Positions 54,573-64,000 of a DNA stretch of 64,000 nucleotides are shown piece by piece. Source of the stretch: Rhodococcus sp. IEGM 1409 (lineage in GTDB: Bacteria; Actinomycetota; Actinomycetes; Mycobacteriales; Mycobacteriaceae); NCBI RefSeq assembly GCF_030056735.1, contig NZ_JASHKN010000002.1, positions 124,001-188,000 on the forward strand, in the 5' to 3' direction. The notes under the pieces were generated by a model that was not told where the DNA came from, did not search any database, and saw only the letters and a program-made list of their open reading frames with translations. Within the stretch, counting starts at the first letter, position 1. Each line of letters starts with the position of its first letter. Position numbers and translations under genes: made by a program.

Positions 54573-55613
54573 TTACGCTCCGGCTAACGAGGCTCGCGGA
54601 ACCATGTCGACAACGACGCGTTGGCCCGACTCGAGTGACTTCACGCCGGCAGCGCAGACGGCGGCCGCGGCGTAGCCGTCCCAGGCGCCGGGGCCGTCGA
54701 TGTAGTGACCGGTGTCGGCGCCGGTCTTGACGGCCTTGATCCAGCGGGCGAACTCGGTGTCGTACGCCTGCCCGAAGCGTTCGCGGAATCCTGGGGTGAT
54801 CTGCCCACCCCAGTTGCCGGGCTTGGTCTTTCGGATCAGCCCCACGTCGAGTCCGATCATCGCGCTGCCGAGTTCGCCGACAACCTCGGTGCGCACCTCG
54901 TAGGCGACGCCGGTGGTGACAAAAACCTCGGCGTCGACGTGCCTACCGGACGCGGTCTCGAAGATCGCGATCTGCGGATCTTGAATACCTTCGGGGGCCA
55001 GCGAATTCGCCGCCGGGCGAATGATCTGGACGGAGGTGATTTCTTCGTCGAGCAGGAAACGTGTCACGTCGACCTCGTGGACGAGTGAGTCCTTGACGAT
55101 CATCGCGCTGTCGAAACCCTTCGGAACCGCAGGATTGCGATGCGCACAGTGCACCACGAGCGGGCGACCGAGATCGCCGCTGTCGATCAAATCCTTGAGC
55201 TGGGTGTATTCATGGTCGAATCGCCGCATGAAGCCGACCTGGATCAGCTTCTTGCCCAGCGCTGCTTCGGCTTTGACGATCGCCAGCGAACTGTCCGCGT
55301 CGGTGGTCAGCGGCTTTTCGCAGAGAACAGGCTTGCCCGCTTCGAGGCAGGCAAGAACCTGCTTCTCATGGGTCGGGCCCGGGGTTGCAAGAACAACGGC
55401 GTCGACGTCCTCGGCTGCGATGGCATCGAACGGGTCGACGACGACGCGCGCCCCTGGCGTCAGTGCTGCAATTTCCTCGGCGCGGGCCAGCGAGTAGTCG
55501 TTGACGACGGTAACGCGGGCTCCGCCGATCTTGGTGGTGATGCGGTCGACGTGATCGGCCCCCATGATGCCGACGCCGAGCACTGCGATCCGGAGATCCT
55601 GGTTGTCAGACAT
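54573..55613 (-). CDS. iolG: Inositol 2-dehydrogenase (Gfo/Idh/MocA family)
   Basis: The 346-residue protein has an N-terminal Rossmann fold (IAVLGVGIMGADHVDRI), the conserved EKPLTTD with the catalytic Lys (about residue 98), and the KDSLVHEVDVTRFLL active-site helix with Asp/His. It oxidises myo-inositol to scyllo-inosose with NAD+. GAGGAG 9 nt before ATG 55613 fixes the start; the longer open frame overlaps iolE. Confidence 0.9.
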   Translation of the reverse strand: MSDNQDLRIAVLGVGIMGADHVDRITTKIGGARVTVVNDYSLARAEEIAALTPGARVVVDPFDAIAAEDVDAVVLATPGPTHEKQVLACLEAGKPVLCEKPLTTDADSSLAIVKAEAALGKKLIQVGFMRRFDHEYTQLKDLIDSGDLGRPLVVHCAHRNPAVPKGFDSAMIVKDSLVHEVDVTRFLLDEEITSVQIIRPAANSLAPEGIQDPQIAIFETASGRHVDAEVFVTTGVAYEVRTEVVGELGSAMIGLDVGLIRKTKPGNWGGQITPGFRERFGQAYDTEFARWIKAVKTGADTGHYIDGPGAWDGYAAAAVCAAGVKSLESGQRVVVDMVPRASLAGA

Positions 55614-55639
55614 GCGGTGGTACTCCTCGATTGTGTTGC

Positions 55640-56545
55640 TCAGCTGAAACGGACGGCGGGGACGCCACAGGTGGACAGGTATTTCTGGGTGCGCAGCGCG
55701 ATGGGCAGCGGTGTGTCGGGATGGCAGGGATACATGTCCTGCTCGACGATCGCGAACACGTCGATACCGAGCTTCTCGATGGCCTCCAGAAGCGGTGGCA
55801 TGTCGGGGATTCCGCGCGGCGGTTCGATCATGGCACCGAGTTTGACGGCCTCGCCGAACGGCAGGTCCTCGGCCTCCACCTTGGCGACGATCGCCGGATC
55901 CACCTGCTTGAGGTGTAGGTACCCGATGCGCTCCGGATGCTTGTCGATAATTGCGAGATTGTCGCCGCCGCAGTAGCTGATGTGGCCGGTGTCGAGACAC
56001 AGATTCACGAAACGCTCGTCGGTCCCTTCGAGGAACTTGTAGACGTTGTCCTCGATGTCGACGTGACTGTCGGCATGTGGGTGGTACTGCGCCATGACGC
56101 CGTACTCCTCGAGCATCGCCTTCCCGAGAGCGTTCATGCCGTTGGTTTTCTTACGCCACTGTTCGGGAGTCAGATTGCGGTCTTCGAGTACCGCTCCGGT
56201 GGAAGGATCGCGCCACATCTCAGGGATGACCACCACGTGCTTTCCGCCGACGGCTGCGGTCAACTTGGCGACGTCCTTGATCTGATTCCAGACGGCATCC
56301 CAGGAATCGTCTTGGTGCAGGTGTTCGAAAACGGTACCGGCCGAAAGCTTGAAGCCGCGGGCGCCGAGTTCGTCAGCCAGCTTGGCTGGATCGGTCGGAA
56401 GGTATCCGAACGGGCCGAGTTCGATCCATTCGTATCCCGAGGCGGATACCTCGTCGAGGAATCGTGTGTAAGGGGTCTGCTGAGGATCGTCCGGAAACCA
56501 CACGCCCCAAGAGTCGGGGGCTGATCCAACGCGAATCGCGCTCAT
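55640..56545 (-). CDS. iolE: Inosose dehydratase-like TIM-barrel protein (IolE)
   Basis: The 301-residue protein begins VGSAPDSWGVWFPDD, the usual IolE start, and has EWIELGPFGYLP, HPHADSHVDIED, LDTGHISYCGGD and IVEQDMYP with the metal ligands of a xylose-isomerase-like barrel. It removes water from scyllo-inosose to give the trione that IolD hydrolyses. AAGGAA 7 nt before ATG 56545 supports the start. Confidence 0.87.
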   Translation of the reverse strand: MSAIRVGSAPDSWGVWFPDDPQQTPYTRFLDEVSASGYEWIELGPFGYLPTDPAKLADELGARGFKLSAGTVFEHLHQDDSWDAVWNQIKDVAKLTAAVGGKHVVVIPEMWRDPSTGAVLEDRNLTPEQWRKKTNGMNALGKAMLEEYGVMAQYHPHADSHVDIEDNVYKFLEGTDERFVNLCLDTGHISYCGGDNLAIIDKHPERIGYLHLKQVDPAIVAKVEAEDLPFGEAVKLGAMIEPPRGIPDMPPLLEAIEKLGIDVFAIVEQDMYPCHPDTPLPIALRTQKYLSTCGVPAVRFS

Positions 56546-56583
56546 GTCTAGATTCCTTTCGCGGGCAAAGTCTGAGGGTGTGG

Positions 56584-58548
<1,965 letters not shown>

Positions 58549-58553
58549 TTCCG

Positions 58554-59426
58554 TCAGTTGTGGGACTGCAACGGCAGTCGAGGGTCGATGTCCTGGTGAT
58601 CCCAGCTTCCGCGCAGCCAGGTGTGTTGCGGATCGTCACAGATGTTCCACGCCCGGATCTCGCCCGAACCTGCCATGACGTTGAGGTAGTACATGTGGTG
58701 CCCCGGAGCTGCGATGGACGGGCCGTGATAGCCGTGCGGCACGAGGACGACGTCGCCGGAGCGGACTTCCTCGAGCACCTCGATAGGTCTCTCGGCGGTT
58801 CCGTAAACCCGGTGGTAGCCGAATCCTTCGGTGCCGGTAGGGCTTCGGTCGATCTCGAAGTAGTAGATCTCTTCCAGGGCCGATTCGACGTCGCTGTTCT
58901 CGTCGTGTTTGTGGCTGGGATACGACGACCAGTTCCCGCCGGGGGTGATGACCTCACACGCGATGATGGAGTCGGCCTCGAAGGTGTCTGCGGTGGCGAA
59001 GTTGTGAATCTGTCGGCTGCAGTTCCCGGCACCGCGGAGCTCGACTGCAACTCCTGAAGCGGGACCGTATCGATGGGGAAGCTTGGCGCCGGCGCGGGCT
59101 CCGCACAGAGCGAAGCGACCTCCGTCAGTGCTGCTGACCGAGTAGTCGGCGTCGCGTCCTACGTACGCAAAATCGCTCGGACCGTCGAAAACCGATGCGC
59201 GGCCAGTCAGGGGAATCTCCGTCCCCTCTGCAACAACCACGGCCGAACCCGCCAGTGGAACGACGATGATCTCGTTCTCGCCGGACTGCAGGTGGACGTT
59301 CGCACCAGGGGTGAGTTCGAGTGTCCACAAGCTGGATTCGGTCCACCCGGCGGACTCCGGCGTGACCACTGTGGTGAAATCACCGTCGGCGGAAGATTCG
59401 GCGGGGACGTAGTACTTGCTGAACAT
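58554..59426 (-). CDS. iolB: 5-deoxy-glucuronate isomerase (IolB)
   Basis: The 290-residue bicupin has PGGNWSSYPSHKHDEN and VLVPHGYHGPSIAAPGHHMY, the metal-binding cupin motifs of IolB, with EEIYYFEIDRSPTGTEGFGY between. It turns 5-deoxy-glucuronate into 2-deoxy-5-keto-gluconate. It lies between iolD and the aldolase gene on the same strand. Confidence 0.95.
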   Translation of the reverse strand: MFSKYYVPAESSADGDFTTVVTPESAGWTESSLWTLELTPGANVHLQSGENEIIVVPLAGSAVVVAEGTEIPLTGRASVFDGPSDFAYVGRDADYSVSSTDGGRFALCGARAGAKLPHRYGPASGVAVELRGAGNCSRQIHNFATADTFEADSIIACEVITPGGNWSSYPSHKHDENSDVESALEEIYYFEIDRSPTGTEGFGYHRVYGTAERPIEVLEEVRSGDVVLVPHGYHGPSIAAPGHHMYYLNVMAGSGEIRAWNICDDPQHTWLRGSWDHQDIDPRLPLQSHN

Positions 59427-59447
59427 CTTGCTCCTGCCAGGTCGGTT

Positions 59448-60347
59448 CTAGTGGACGAGCTTGACTGCGGTGTCGACGGCCGCGGTCACGTCACCGTCAG
59501 GTGGGTAGAGCAGGGCGCGCCCGACTATCAATCCGCGCACGGATGGCAGCTGAAGGGCAGCGTCCCACTTTGCGTAAGTCTCTTCCGGCGCGATCTGCGG
59601 ATCGCCGCCCAACAGGAGCGTCGGGAGAGTCGTCGCATCCATGACCCGTTCCATCTCGTCGACGACTGGCAACTTCATCCACGTGTACGCCGAGGTGGAG
59701 CCGAGGCCCTGGGAGATATGGATGGACTTGATGACGGCGTCGGGGCTGAGATCGTTGACCACCTTGCCGTTCACGCGACTGGAGAGGAACGGCTCGAGCA
59801 TCGCGATCAGTCCGGCCGCGGCCAGTTCGTCCACGGCTTCGGCGCATGCCGTCATGGTGGGCAAGGTGCCCGCGTCGTCGAGTGCGATGCGCAGCAGCAT
59901 CTTTCCGCCGTTCATGCCGAACTTTGCGGTACCGGCCGCTGTGTAACCCGTCATGCGGTCGTCGAGTTCGAAGCTCGCGCCTGCCAGGCCGCCGCGGTTC
60001 ATCGACGAGAAGACGACCTTGTCGTCGAGGGCGCCGAGGAGGAGCAGATCGTCGAGAATGTCCGCAGTGCCGAGAACACCGTCGACTCCTGGATTGTCGA
60101 GTGCAGTGCGCAACCGGTCCAGGAGATCGGTACGACTGTTCATCGCTGTCGGCTTGCCACCGGCGGACAGCGCCCCACGCGCCGGGTGATCGGCAGCGAC
60201 GATCATGAGTCGGCCGTTGCCTCGAACAGTGGCGCGAGGAGTTCTTGCTGCCCAGGCCTTTTCGATGATCTGCGGATCGCTCGCACGCAGTTCCGTCACT
60301 TCGGCGTAGGTGGTGGCGAGGGGGCGGGCGGCGAGCTTGTCAGACAT
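59448..60347 (-). CDS. Cgl0159-type (beta/alpha)8 protein, probable IolJ-function aldolase
   Basis: The 299-residue protein has LMIVAADHPARGALSAG, DDKVVFSSMNRGGLAG, TPAGTAKFG-like strand (YTAAGTAKFGMNGGKMLLRI) and LPVVDEMERVM, the pattern of the actinobacterial Cgl0159 family with a class I aldolase fold. It replaces classical class II IolJ in corynebacteria-type operons and should split 2-deoxy-5-keto-gluconate 6-phosphate to dihydroxyacetone phosphate and malonate semialdehyde. It overlaps iolC by 8 nt. The reaction is inferred from operon context. Confidence 0.8.
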   Translation of the reverse strand: MSDKLAARPLATTYAEVTELRASDPQIIEKAWAARTPRATVRGNGRLMIVAADHPARGALSAGGKPTAMNSRTDLLDRLRTALDNPGVDGVLGTADILDDLLLLGALDDKVVFSSMNRGGLAGASFELDDRMTGYTAAGTAKFGMNGGKMLLRIALDDAGTLPTMTACAEAVDELAAAGLIAMLEPFLSSRVNGKVVNDLSPDAVIKSIHISQGLGSTSAYTWMKLPVVDEMERVMDATTLPTLLLGGDPQIAPEETYAKWDAALQLPSVRGLIVGRALLYPPDGDVTAAVDTAVKLVH

Positions 60348-61344
60348 TGACTGCCTCCGTGGCTGTTGCTTCGGCGAGATCGTGGACTTCTTCGGCGGTC
60401 GGCATCGCAGTGGAGCATTCGAGCCGAGATGCGACTATCGCGCCGGCCGCGTTGGCGTAGCGCAGTACCTTCTCCAGCGGCCACCCCGCCAACAGTCCGT
60501 GGCACAGTGATCCGCCGAAGCTGTCGCCTGCTCCCAGTCCGTTGACCACGTCGACGGTGTTGGGCGGCACGGTGATCGACTGCTTTCGCGTTTTGCCGAG
60601 TACACCCTTCGGGCCCTGCTTCACGATGGCCAGTTCGACTCCGAGGTCGAGAAGTGCGTCCGCAGCCTTGTTCGGGTTGGTCTCACCGACCGCGATTTCG
60701 CACTCTTCACGATTTCCCACGGCTACCGTCACGTGTTTGAGGGCGCGCTGTACCTGAGTGGTCGCTTCCTGCGGCGTCGACCAGAACATCGGGCGGTAGT
60801 CCAGGTCGAGAACTGTCAGCGGGCGGCGTTCGCGGGCTTCCCAGGCGGCGAAGTGTGCGCTGCGGCTCGGTTCTTCGGACAGCCCCGTCACAGTCGACCA
60901 GTACAGCGAGGCTGTTCGAACGGCGTCGAGGTCGATGTCTTGCGGGGTGATCCGAAGATCAGGCGCATGCGGCTTGCGGTAGAAGTACAGGGGGAAGTCG
61001 TCAGGGGGGAAGATTTCGCAGAACGTCACCGGTGTCGGGTATTCGGAATTGGTGACGACAAACCTGTTGTCGACACCGAGATGTGCCAATTCGCGTGTGA
61101 CGAACTTCCCGAAGGGATCGTTGCCGACGCCGGAGATCAATGCTGCTCGCCGACCGAGGCGCGCGGCCGCCACCGAGACATTGGCTGCGCTGCCGCCGAG
61201 GAACTTGCCGAACGTCTCGACGTCCTCGAGTCCGACACCGGTCTGAAGTGGGTAGATGTCCACCCCCGATCGGCCGATGGCAAGCACGTCGAAGGGTGCG
61301 TCAGGGATGTGTGACCCGCTCTGGTGAGTGTTGATGCTTGTCAA
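60340..61344 (-). CDS. iolC: 5-dehydro-2-deoxygluconokinase (IolC), PfkB family
   Basis: The 334-residue kinase has LAIGRSGVDIYPLQTGV at the start, GGSAANVSVAAARLGRR (substrate side) and the PfkB signature NGLGAGDSFGGSLCHGLL with the catalytic Asp. It phosphorylates 2-deoxy-5-keto-gluconate. It is the first gene of the eight-gene inositol operon; its promoter is in the 200-bp gap shared with the GntR regulator. Confidence 0.93.
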   Translation of the reverse strand: MTSINTHQSGSHIPDAPFDVLAIGRSGVDIYPLQTGVGLEDVETFGKFLGGSAANVSVAAARLGRRAALISGVGNDPFGKFVTRELAHLGVDNRFVVTNSEYPTPVTFCEIFPPDDFPLYFYRKPHAPDLRITPQDIDLDAVRTASLYWSTVTGLSEEPSRSAHFAAWEARERRPLTVLDLDYRPMFWSTPQEATTQVQRALKHVTVAVGNREECEIAVGETNPNKAADALLDLGVELAIVKQGPKGVLGKTRKQSITVPPNTVDVVNGLGAGDSFGGSLCHGLLAGWPLEKVLRYANAAGAIVASRLECSTAMPTAEEVHDLAEATATEAVNV

Positions 61345-61437
61345 GACTGACTCCCGAGAGTTCGTGGTGGGTTGCCCACGCAGGGCACCGATGTATGACT
61401 GAAACTGTGCGCCGCGACACAGCGATTGTCAATAGTT

Positions 61438-61447
61438 TGTCTGGACA
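61438..61447. promoter_or_regulatory. Candidate GntR operator in the iol divergent promoter region
   Basis: TGTC-TG-GACA is a short hyphenated palindrome resembling HutC/GntR-type sites (GTCTAGAC-like core). It lies about midway between iolC and the GntR gene; TGTC/GACA-like half sites are the only clear symmetry in the gap. Low information content limits the call. Confidence 0.35.
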
Positions 61448-61545
61448 TTATGACTTGCCGTCAAGTGAATGTTAGTGTTCGCATACACTGCCGAGAGAAG
61501 TAGCGTCGATACGGCGCCTTCCCAAGTCGGAGATCGGAGTTGACC

Positions 61546-62283
61546 GTGGTCGCAGCACTCGCCGTCGAGTTGGACCGCTCGAGCCCGGTGCCGCTGTATT
61601 TTCAGCTGGCCCAGGCAATCGAGGGCGCTATTCTCGGTGGCGACCTTGCCCCAGGCGATCGCTTCGAGAACGAACTTGCGTTAGCGAAACGGCTCAATCT
61701 CTCGCGTCCGACCACACGACGCGCGATCCAGGAACTGGTGGACAAGGGCCTACTTGTTCGCAAGCGGGGAGTCGGAACTCAGGTGGTGCAGAGTCCGGTG
61801 CACCGCCCTGTCGAGCTCACCAGTCTGTTCGACGACCTGGCGAGGGCAGGCCAGGCGCCGACGACCAAGCTACTCGAGTTCACGGTAGGAGTTCCCGGCG
61901 AGGACGTAGCCGCGGAACTCAACCTCGAACCTGACGCCGAGGTGGCCACCATCAGGCGACTGCGGAGCACCAACGGCGAACCGCTGGCAGTGATGACCAA
62001 TTACATTCCGGTGGACATCGCACCCGATCCCGAGGAGTTGGAGACGCAGGGGCTCTACCAAACCTTGCGGACTCGCGGCGTTCACATCCGTGTGGCGCGC
62101 CAGCGAATCGGCGCCCGGGCGGCGACTCGCGAAGAGGCAGGATTGCTCGACGAGAAAGTGGGCGCTGCCCTCTTGACCATGAGCCGCACTGCATTTGACG
62201 ATTCAGGTAGTGCCGTCGAGTACGGCAGCCACTGCTACCGAGCGTCGCGTTACTACTTCGACACCACTGTGGTCGACCGCTAG
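61546..62283 (+). CDS. iolR: GntR/UTRA regulator, probable inositol repressor
   Basis: The 245-residue protein has a GntR winged helix (PLYFQLAQAIEGAILGGDL, then FENELALAKRLNLSRPTTRR) and a C-terminal UTRA ligand domain with TIRRLRSTNGEPLAVMTNYI. GGAG 6 nt before GTG 61546 sets the start; the TTG at 61540 has no spacing. It is divergent from iolC, as IolR is in corynebacteria, so it probably represses the operon until an inositol product binds. The inducer is not known. Confidence 0.85.
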   Translation: MVAALAVELDRSSPVPLYFQLAQAIEGAILGGDLAPGDRFENELALAKRLNLSRPTTRRAIQELVDKGLLVRKRGVGTQVVQSPVHRPVELTSLFDDLARAGQAPTTKLLEFTVGVPGEDVAAELNLEPDAEVATIRRLRSTNGEPLAVMTNYIPVDIAPDPEELETQGLYQTLRTRGVHIRVARQRIGARAATREEAGLLDEKVGAALLTMSRTAFDDSGSAVEYGSHCYRASRYYFDTTVVDR

Positions 62284-62389
62284 ATCCCGATCCCGGTGAC
62301 ACGAGTACCCGCCTGACTGAGTCAGTGGGGGTGATTTGTGACCCCAGAATTTCTGCGATCCTTCGATCATTTGACCCGAACGGAGCCTC

Positions 62390-63538
62390 ATGACAGGCAT
62401 TTCTGTAGCAGTTGCCGGATTCGGATGGATGGGCCGCGTGCATACGCAGGCGTATCTGCGTCTGCGGCAGCACTATCCCCAGCTGCCCGTGATCCGTCTG
62501 GCTGCCGTCGCCGACGAGGTGCCGGGCCGAGGGGAGGAAGCGGCGGACCAATTCGGTTTCGAAGCTTTCACCCAGGATTGGCGCGATATCGCGGCCGATC
62601 CGGCGATCGACGCGGTGAGCATCACGGCCCCGAACTTCTTGCATCGTGAAATCGGTGTCGCAATGGCACAGGCCGGCAAACACATCTGGATCGAGAAGCC
62701 CGTCGGGTTGTCCACGGAAGACGCGAAAGCTGTTGCTGCGGCTGTCTCGAAGGCCGGTGTGCAGTCGAGCGTCGGCTTCAATTATCGGAATGCGCCGGCC
62801 GTGGCCCTGGCCAAAAGCCTGATCGAGTCGGGGGAGTTAGGTACGATCACGCATTCGAGATTTCGCTTCCTCAGCGACTACGCGGCGCATCCCGAAGGCG
62901 CTTTGAGTTGGCGATACGAACGCGAGCGCGGCGGCGCCGGCGTCCTGGGTGACTTGGCTTCGCACGGTATCGATCTCATCCGTCATCTACTCGGCGACGT
63001 CGACGCCCTTGTTGCGGATACTGCCATCTTCATCCCGGAGCGTGCGCGTCCGTCCGCCGCAACCAGTGGACATGCACGGGCCAGCGGCGGGGAGATGGGG
63101 GCTGTCGAGAACGAAGACTTCGTCAGCGCACTGCTGCGCCTCGGTTCGGGTGGCCGCTGCACTCTCGAAGCTTGCCGCGTCGCCGTGGGGGAGCAGAACA
63201 ATTACGGATTCGAGATTCACGGCACGAAGGGTGCCGTGTTCTGGGATTACCGCCGAATGGGTGAACTGGGCACCAGCCTCGGCTCGAAGTACCAGGACCA
63301 ATCCGTCACGACGGTTTTGGTCGGCCCCGAGTCGGGTGAGTTCGGCCGCTTCCAGCCTGGCGCGGCCAACGCGATGGGCTACGACGACCTGAAAGTGATC
63401 GAGGCCCGCAACTTCATCTCCTCGATCGTGGACGGAGCGCCGCAGGGAGCGACCATCGCTGATGCAGTCGCGTCGGCGCACGCTCTGGACGCGATGGTCG
63501 CCTCGGTGTCCTCCGGCGGCTGGATCACTCTCGGCTGA
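62390..63538 (+). CDS. Second Gfo/Idh/MocA-family dehydrogenase
   Basis: The 382-residue protein has VAVAGFGWMGRVHTQAYLRL (NAD binding), IWIEKPVGLSTEDA with the catalytic Lys and GGAGVLGDLASHGIDLIRHL. It is longer than IolG and likely handles scyllo-inositol, another inositol isomer or a related sugar. It follows the GntR gene by 106 bp on the same strand and precedes an MFS gene, so it may belong to a second inositol unit. GGAG stands 5 nt before the ATG. Confidence 0.82.
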   Translation: MTGISVAVAGFGWMGRVHTQAYLRLRQHYPQLPVIRLAAVADEVPGRGEEAADQFGFEAFTQDWRDIAADPAIDAVSITAPNFLHREIGVAMAQAGKHIWIEKPVGLSTEDAKAVAAAVSKAGVQSSVGFNYRNAPAVALAKSLIESGELGTITHSRFRFLSDYAAHPEGALSWRYERERGGAGVLGDLASHGIDLIRHLLGDVDALVADTAIFIPERARPSAATSGHARASGGEMGAVENEDFVSALLRLGSGGRCTLEACRVAVGEQNNYGFEIHGTKGAVFWDYRRMGELGTSLGSKYQDQSVTTVLVGPESGEFGRFQPGAANAMGYDDLKVIEARNFISSIVDGAPQGATIADAVASAHALDAMVASVSSGGWITLG

Positions 63539-63568
63539 TCGACAGTTCCTCCGAAAGGCTCTGGTGCA

Positions 63569-64000
63569 GTGACATTTCCCCGAGGGCTGGCGTTGCTCGT
63601 GGCAGCAGCGCTGTTCATGGAGATGCTCGACGCGACGATTCTCGCAACGGCGCTGCCGTCGATTTCCCTATCCTTCGGAGTCGATGCCGTCGACGTCAAT
63701 GTCGCTGTTTCTTCGTATCTCTTGGTGTTGGCAGTCCTGATTCCGGCGAGCGGATGGATGGCCGACAGATTCGGAACGCGGCGGGTGTTCGTCTCTGCCA
63801 TAGCCGTTTTCACTGTGGCATCGGTGGGATGTGCGCTCAGTACGTCCCTCCCGATGCTGGTGGGAATGCGCGCACTACAAGGGGTAGGCGGCGCCATGAT
63901 GGTGCCGGTGGGGCGGCTCGCAGTATTGCGGGTGACGTCGAAAGCGGAACTCGTACGGGCCATCGCCTACCTGACGTGGCCGGCGCTCACAGCGCCGGTC
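63569..64000 (+). CDS. MFS transporter (DHA2/EmrB-like), N-terminal part, cut by window edge
   Basis: The first 144 codons are present. They hold TM1 with MEMLDATILATALPSIS (the DHA2 TM1 signature), the loop GWMADRFGTRRVFV and LQGVGGAMMVPVGRLAVL (TM4-5 motif C-like). The start is GTG 63569 with AAAGG upstream. DHA2 proteins usually export drugs, but the position after the dehydrogenase could mean inositol-related transport. The rest lies beyond the window. Confidence 0.8.
   Translation, partial: MTFPRGLALLVAAALFMEMLDATILATALPSISLSFGVDAVDVNVAVSSYLLVLAVLIPASGWMADRFGTRRVFVSAIAVFTVASVGCALSTSLPMLVGMRALQGVGGAMMVPVGRLAVLRVTSKAELVRAIAYLTWPALTAPV

Noticed and set aside
59073-60350. 425-codon plus-strand frame opposite the iolB/Cgl0159 genes
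   Set aside because: It spans two genes on the other strand and their spacer, and shows no domain similarity.

Overview
The window reads as chromosomal DNA of a high-GC actinomycete, most probably a Rhodococcus of the R. erythropolis/qingshengii type. The reasons are GTG starts and leaderless-looking starts, the mycobacterial-type SOS box (TCGAAC-N4-GTTCGA) before dnaE2, an actinobacterial SAM-IV riboswitch before metY-metX, the Mycobacterium/Rhodococcus-like order metX-metY-icd ... trpS-yhjD-dacB, the folD-DUF3017 pair, and an inositol operon with the corynebacterial Cgl0159-type aldolase. The species is an inference; no rRNA or tRNA gene was seen.

Layout. 1-1.5 kb: tail of an amidohydrolase and an ACS-type MFS transporter. 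1.6-7.7 kb: three paralogous beta-lactamase-like serine hydrolase lipoproteins, divergent from a sensor kinase/response regulator pair. 7.7-12.2 kb: a two-domain fatty acyl-CoA reductase-like protein, a tiny membrane ORF and an MMPL exporter. 12.3-16.1 kb: a cobalamin riboswitch followed by four genes that overlap by 4 nt each (binding protein, permease, ATPase, FhuF-like Fe-S reductase). 16.2-21.2 kb: alkaline phosphatase and SOS-controlled dnaE2. 21.2-23.5 kb: a scar with IS110, recombinase and dehydrogenase remnants around one intact VOC gene. 23.5-29 kb: small accessory genes (hydrolase, rhodanese, reductase, TDT transporter with divergent LysR, TetR remnant, DUF3626). 29.2-33.4 kb: one 1398-residue fused assimilatory nitrate reductase. 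33.4-39.8 kb: housekeeping and small genes (trmL, folD, SWIM/SNF2 pair). 39.9-44.2 kb: metX-metY behind a SAM-IV riboswitch and a short Cys-codon leader ORF, then icd. 44.3-52.1 kb: MFS exporter, exonuclease III, a barnase/barstar-like pair, trpS, yhjD, dacB, a lipoprotein and a DHFR-like protein. 52.1-64 kb: a complete myo-inositol catabolic operon (iolC to iolA, minus strand) with a divergent GntR regulator, a second Gfo/Idh dehydrogenase and the start of an MFS transporter.

How the parts work together. The iol genes supply the whole route from inositol to malonate semialdehyde and its CoA-acylating oxidation. metX and metY make homocysteine from homoserine and sulfide, and their leader seems able to sense both SAM and, possibly, cysteine supply. 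The riboswitch-controlled ABC operon is probably for corrinoid uptake, and its last gene suggests a reductive step after import. The most rewarding places for follow-up are the metY leader, the FhuF-like gene in the cobalamin operon, the membrane-tethered RNase with its barstar, and the mosaic serine hydrolase trio.
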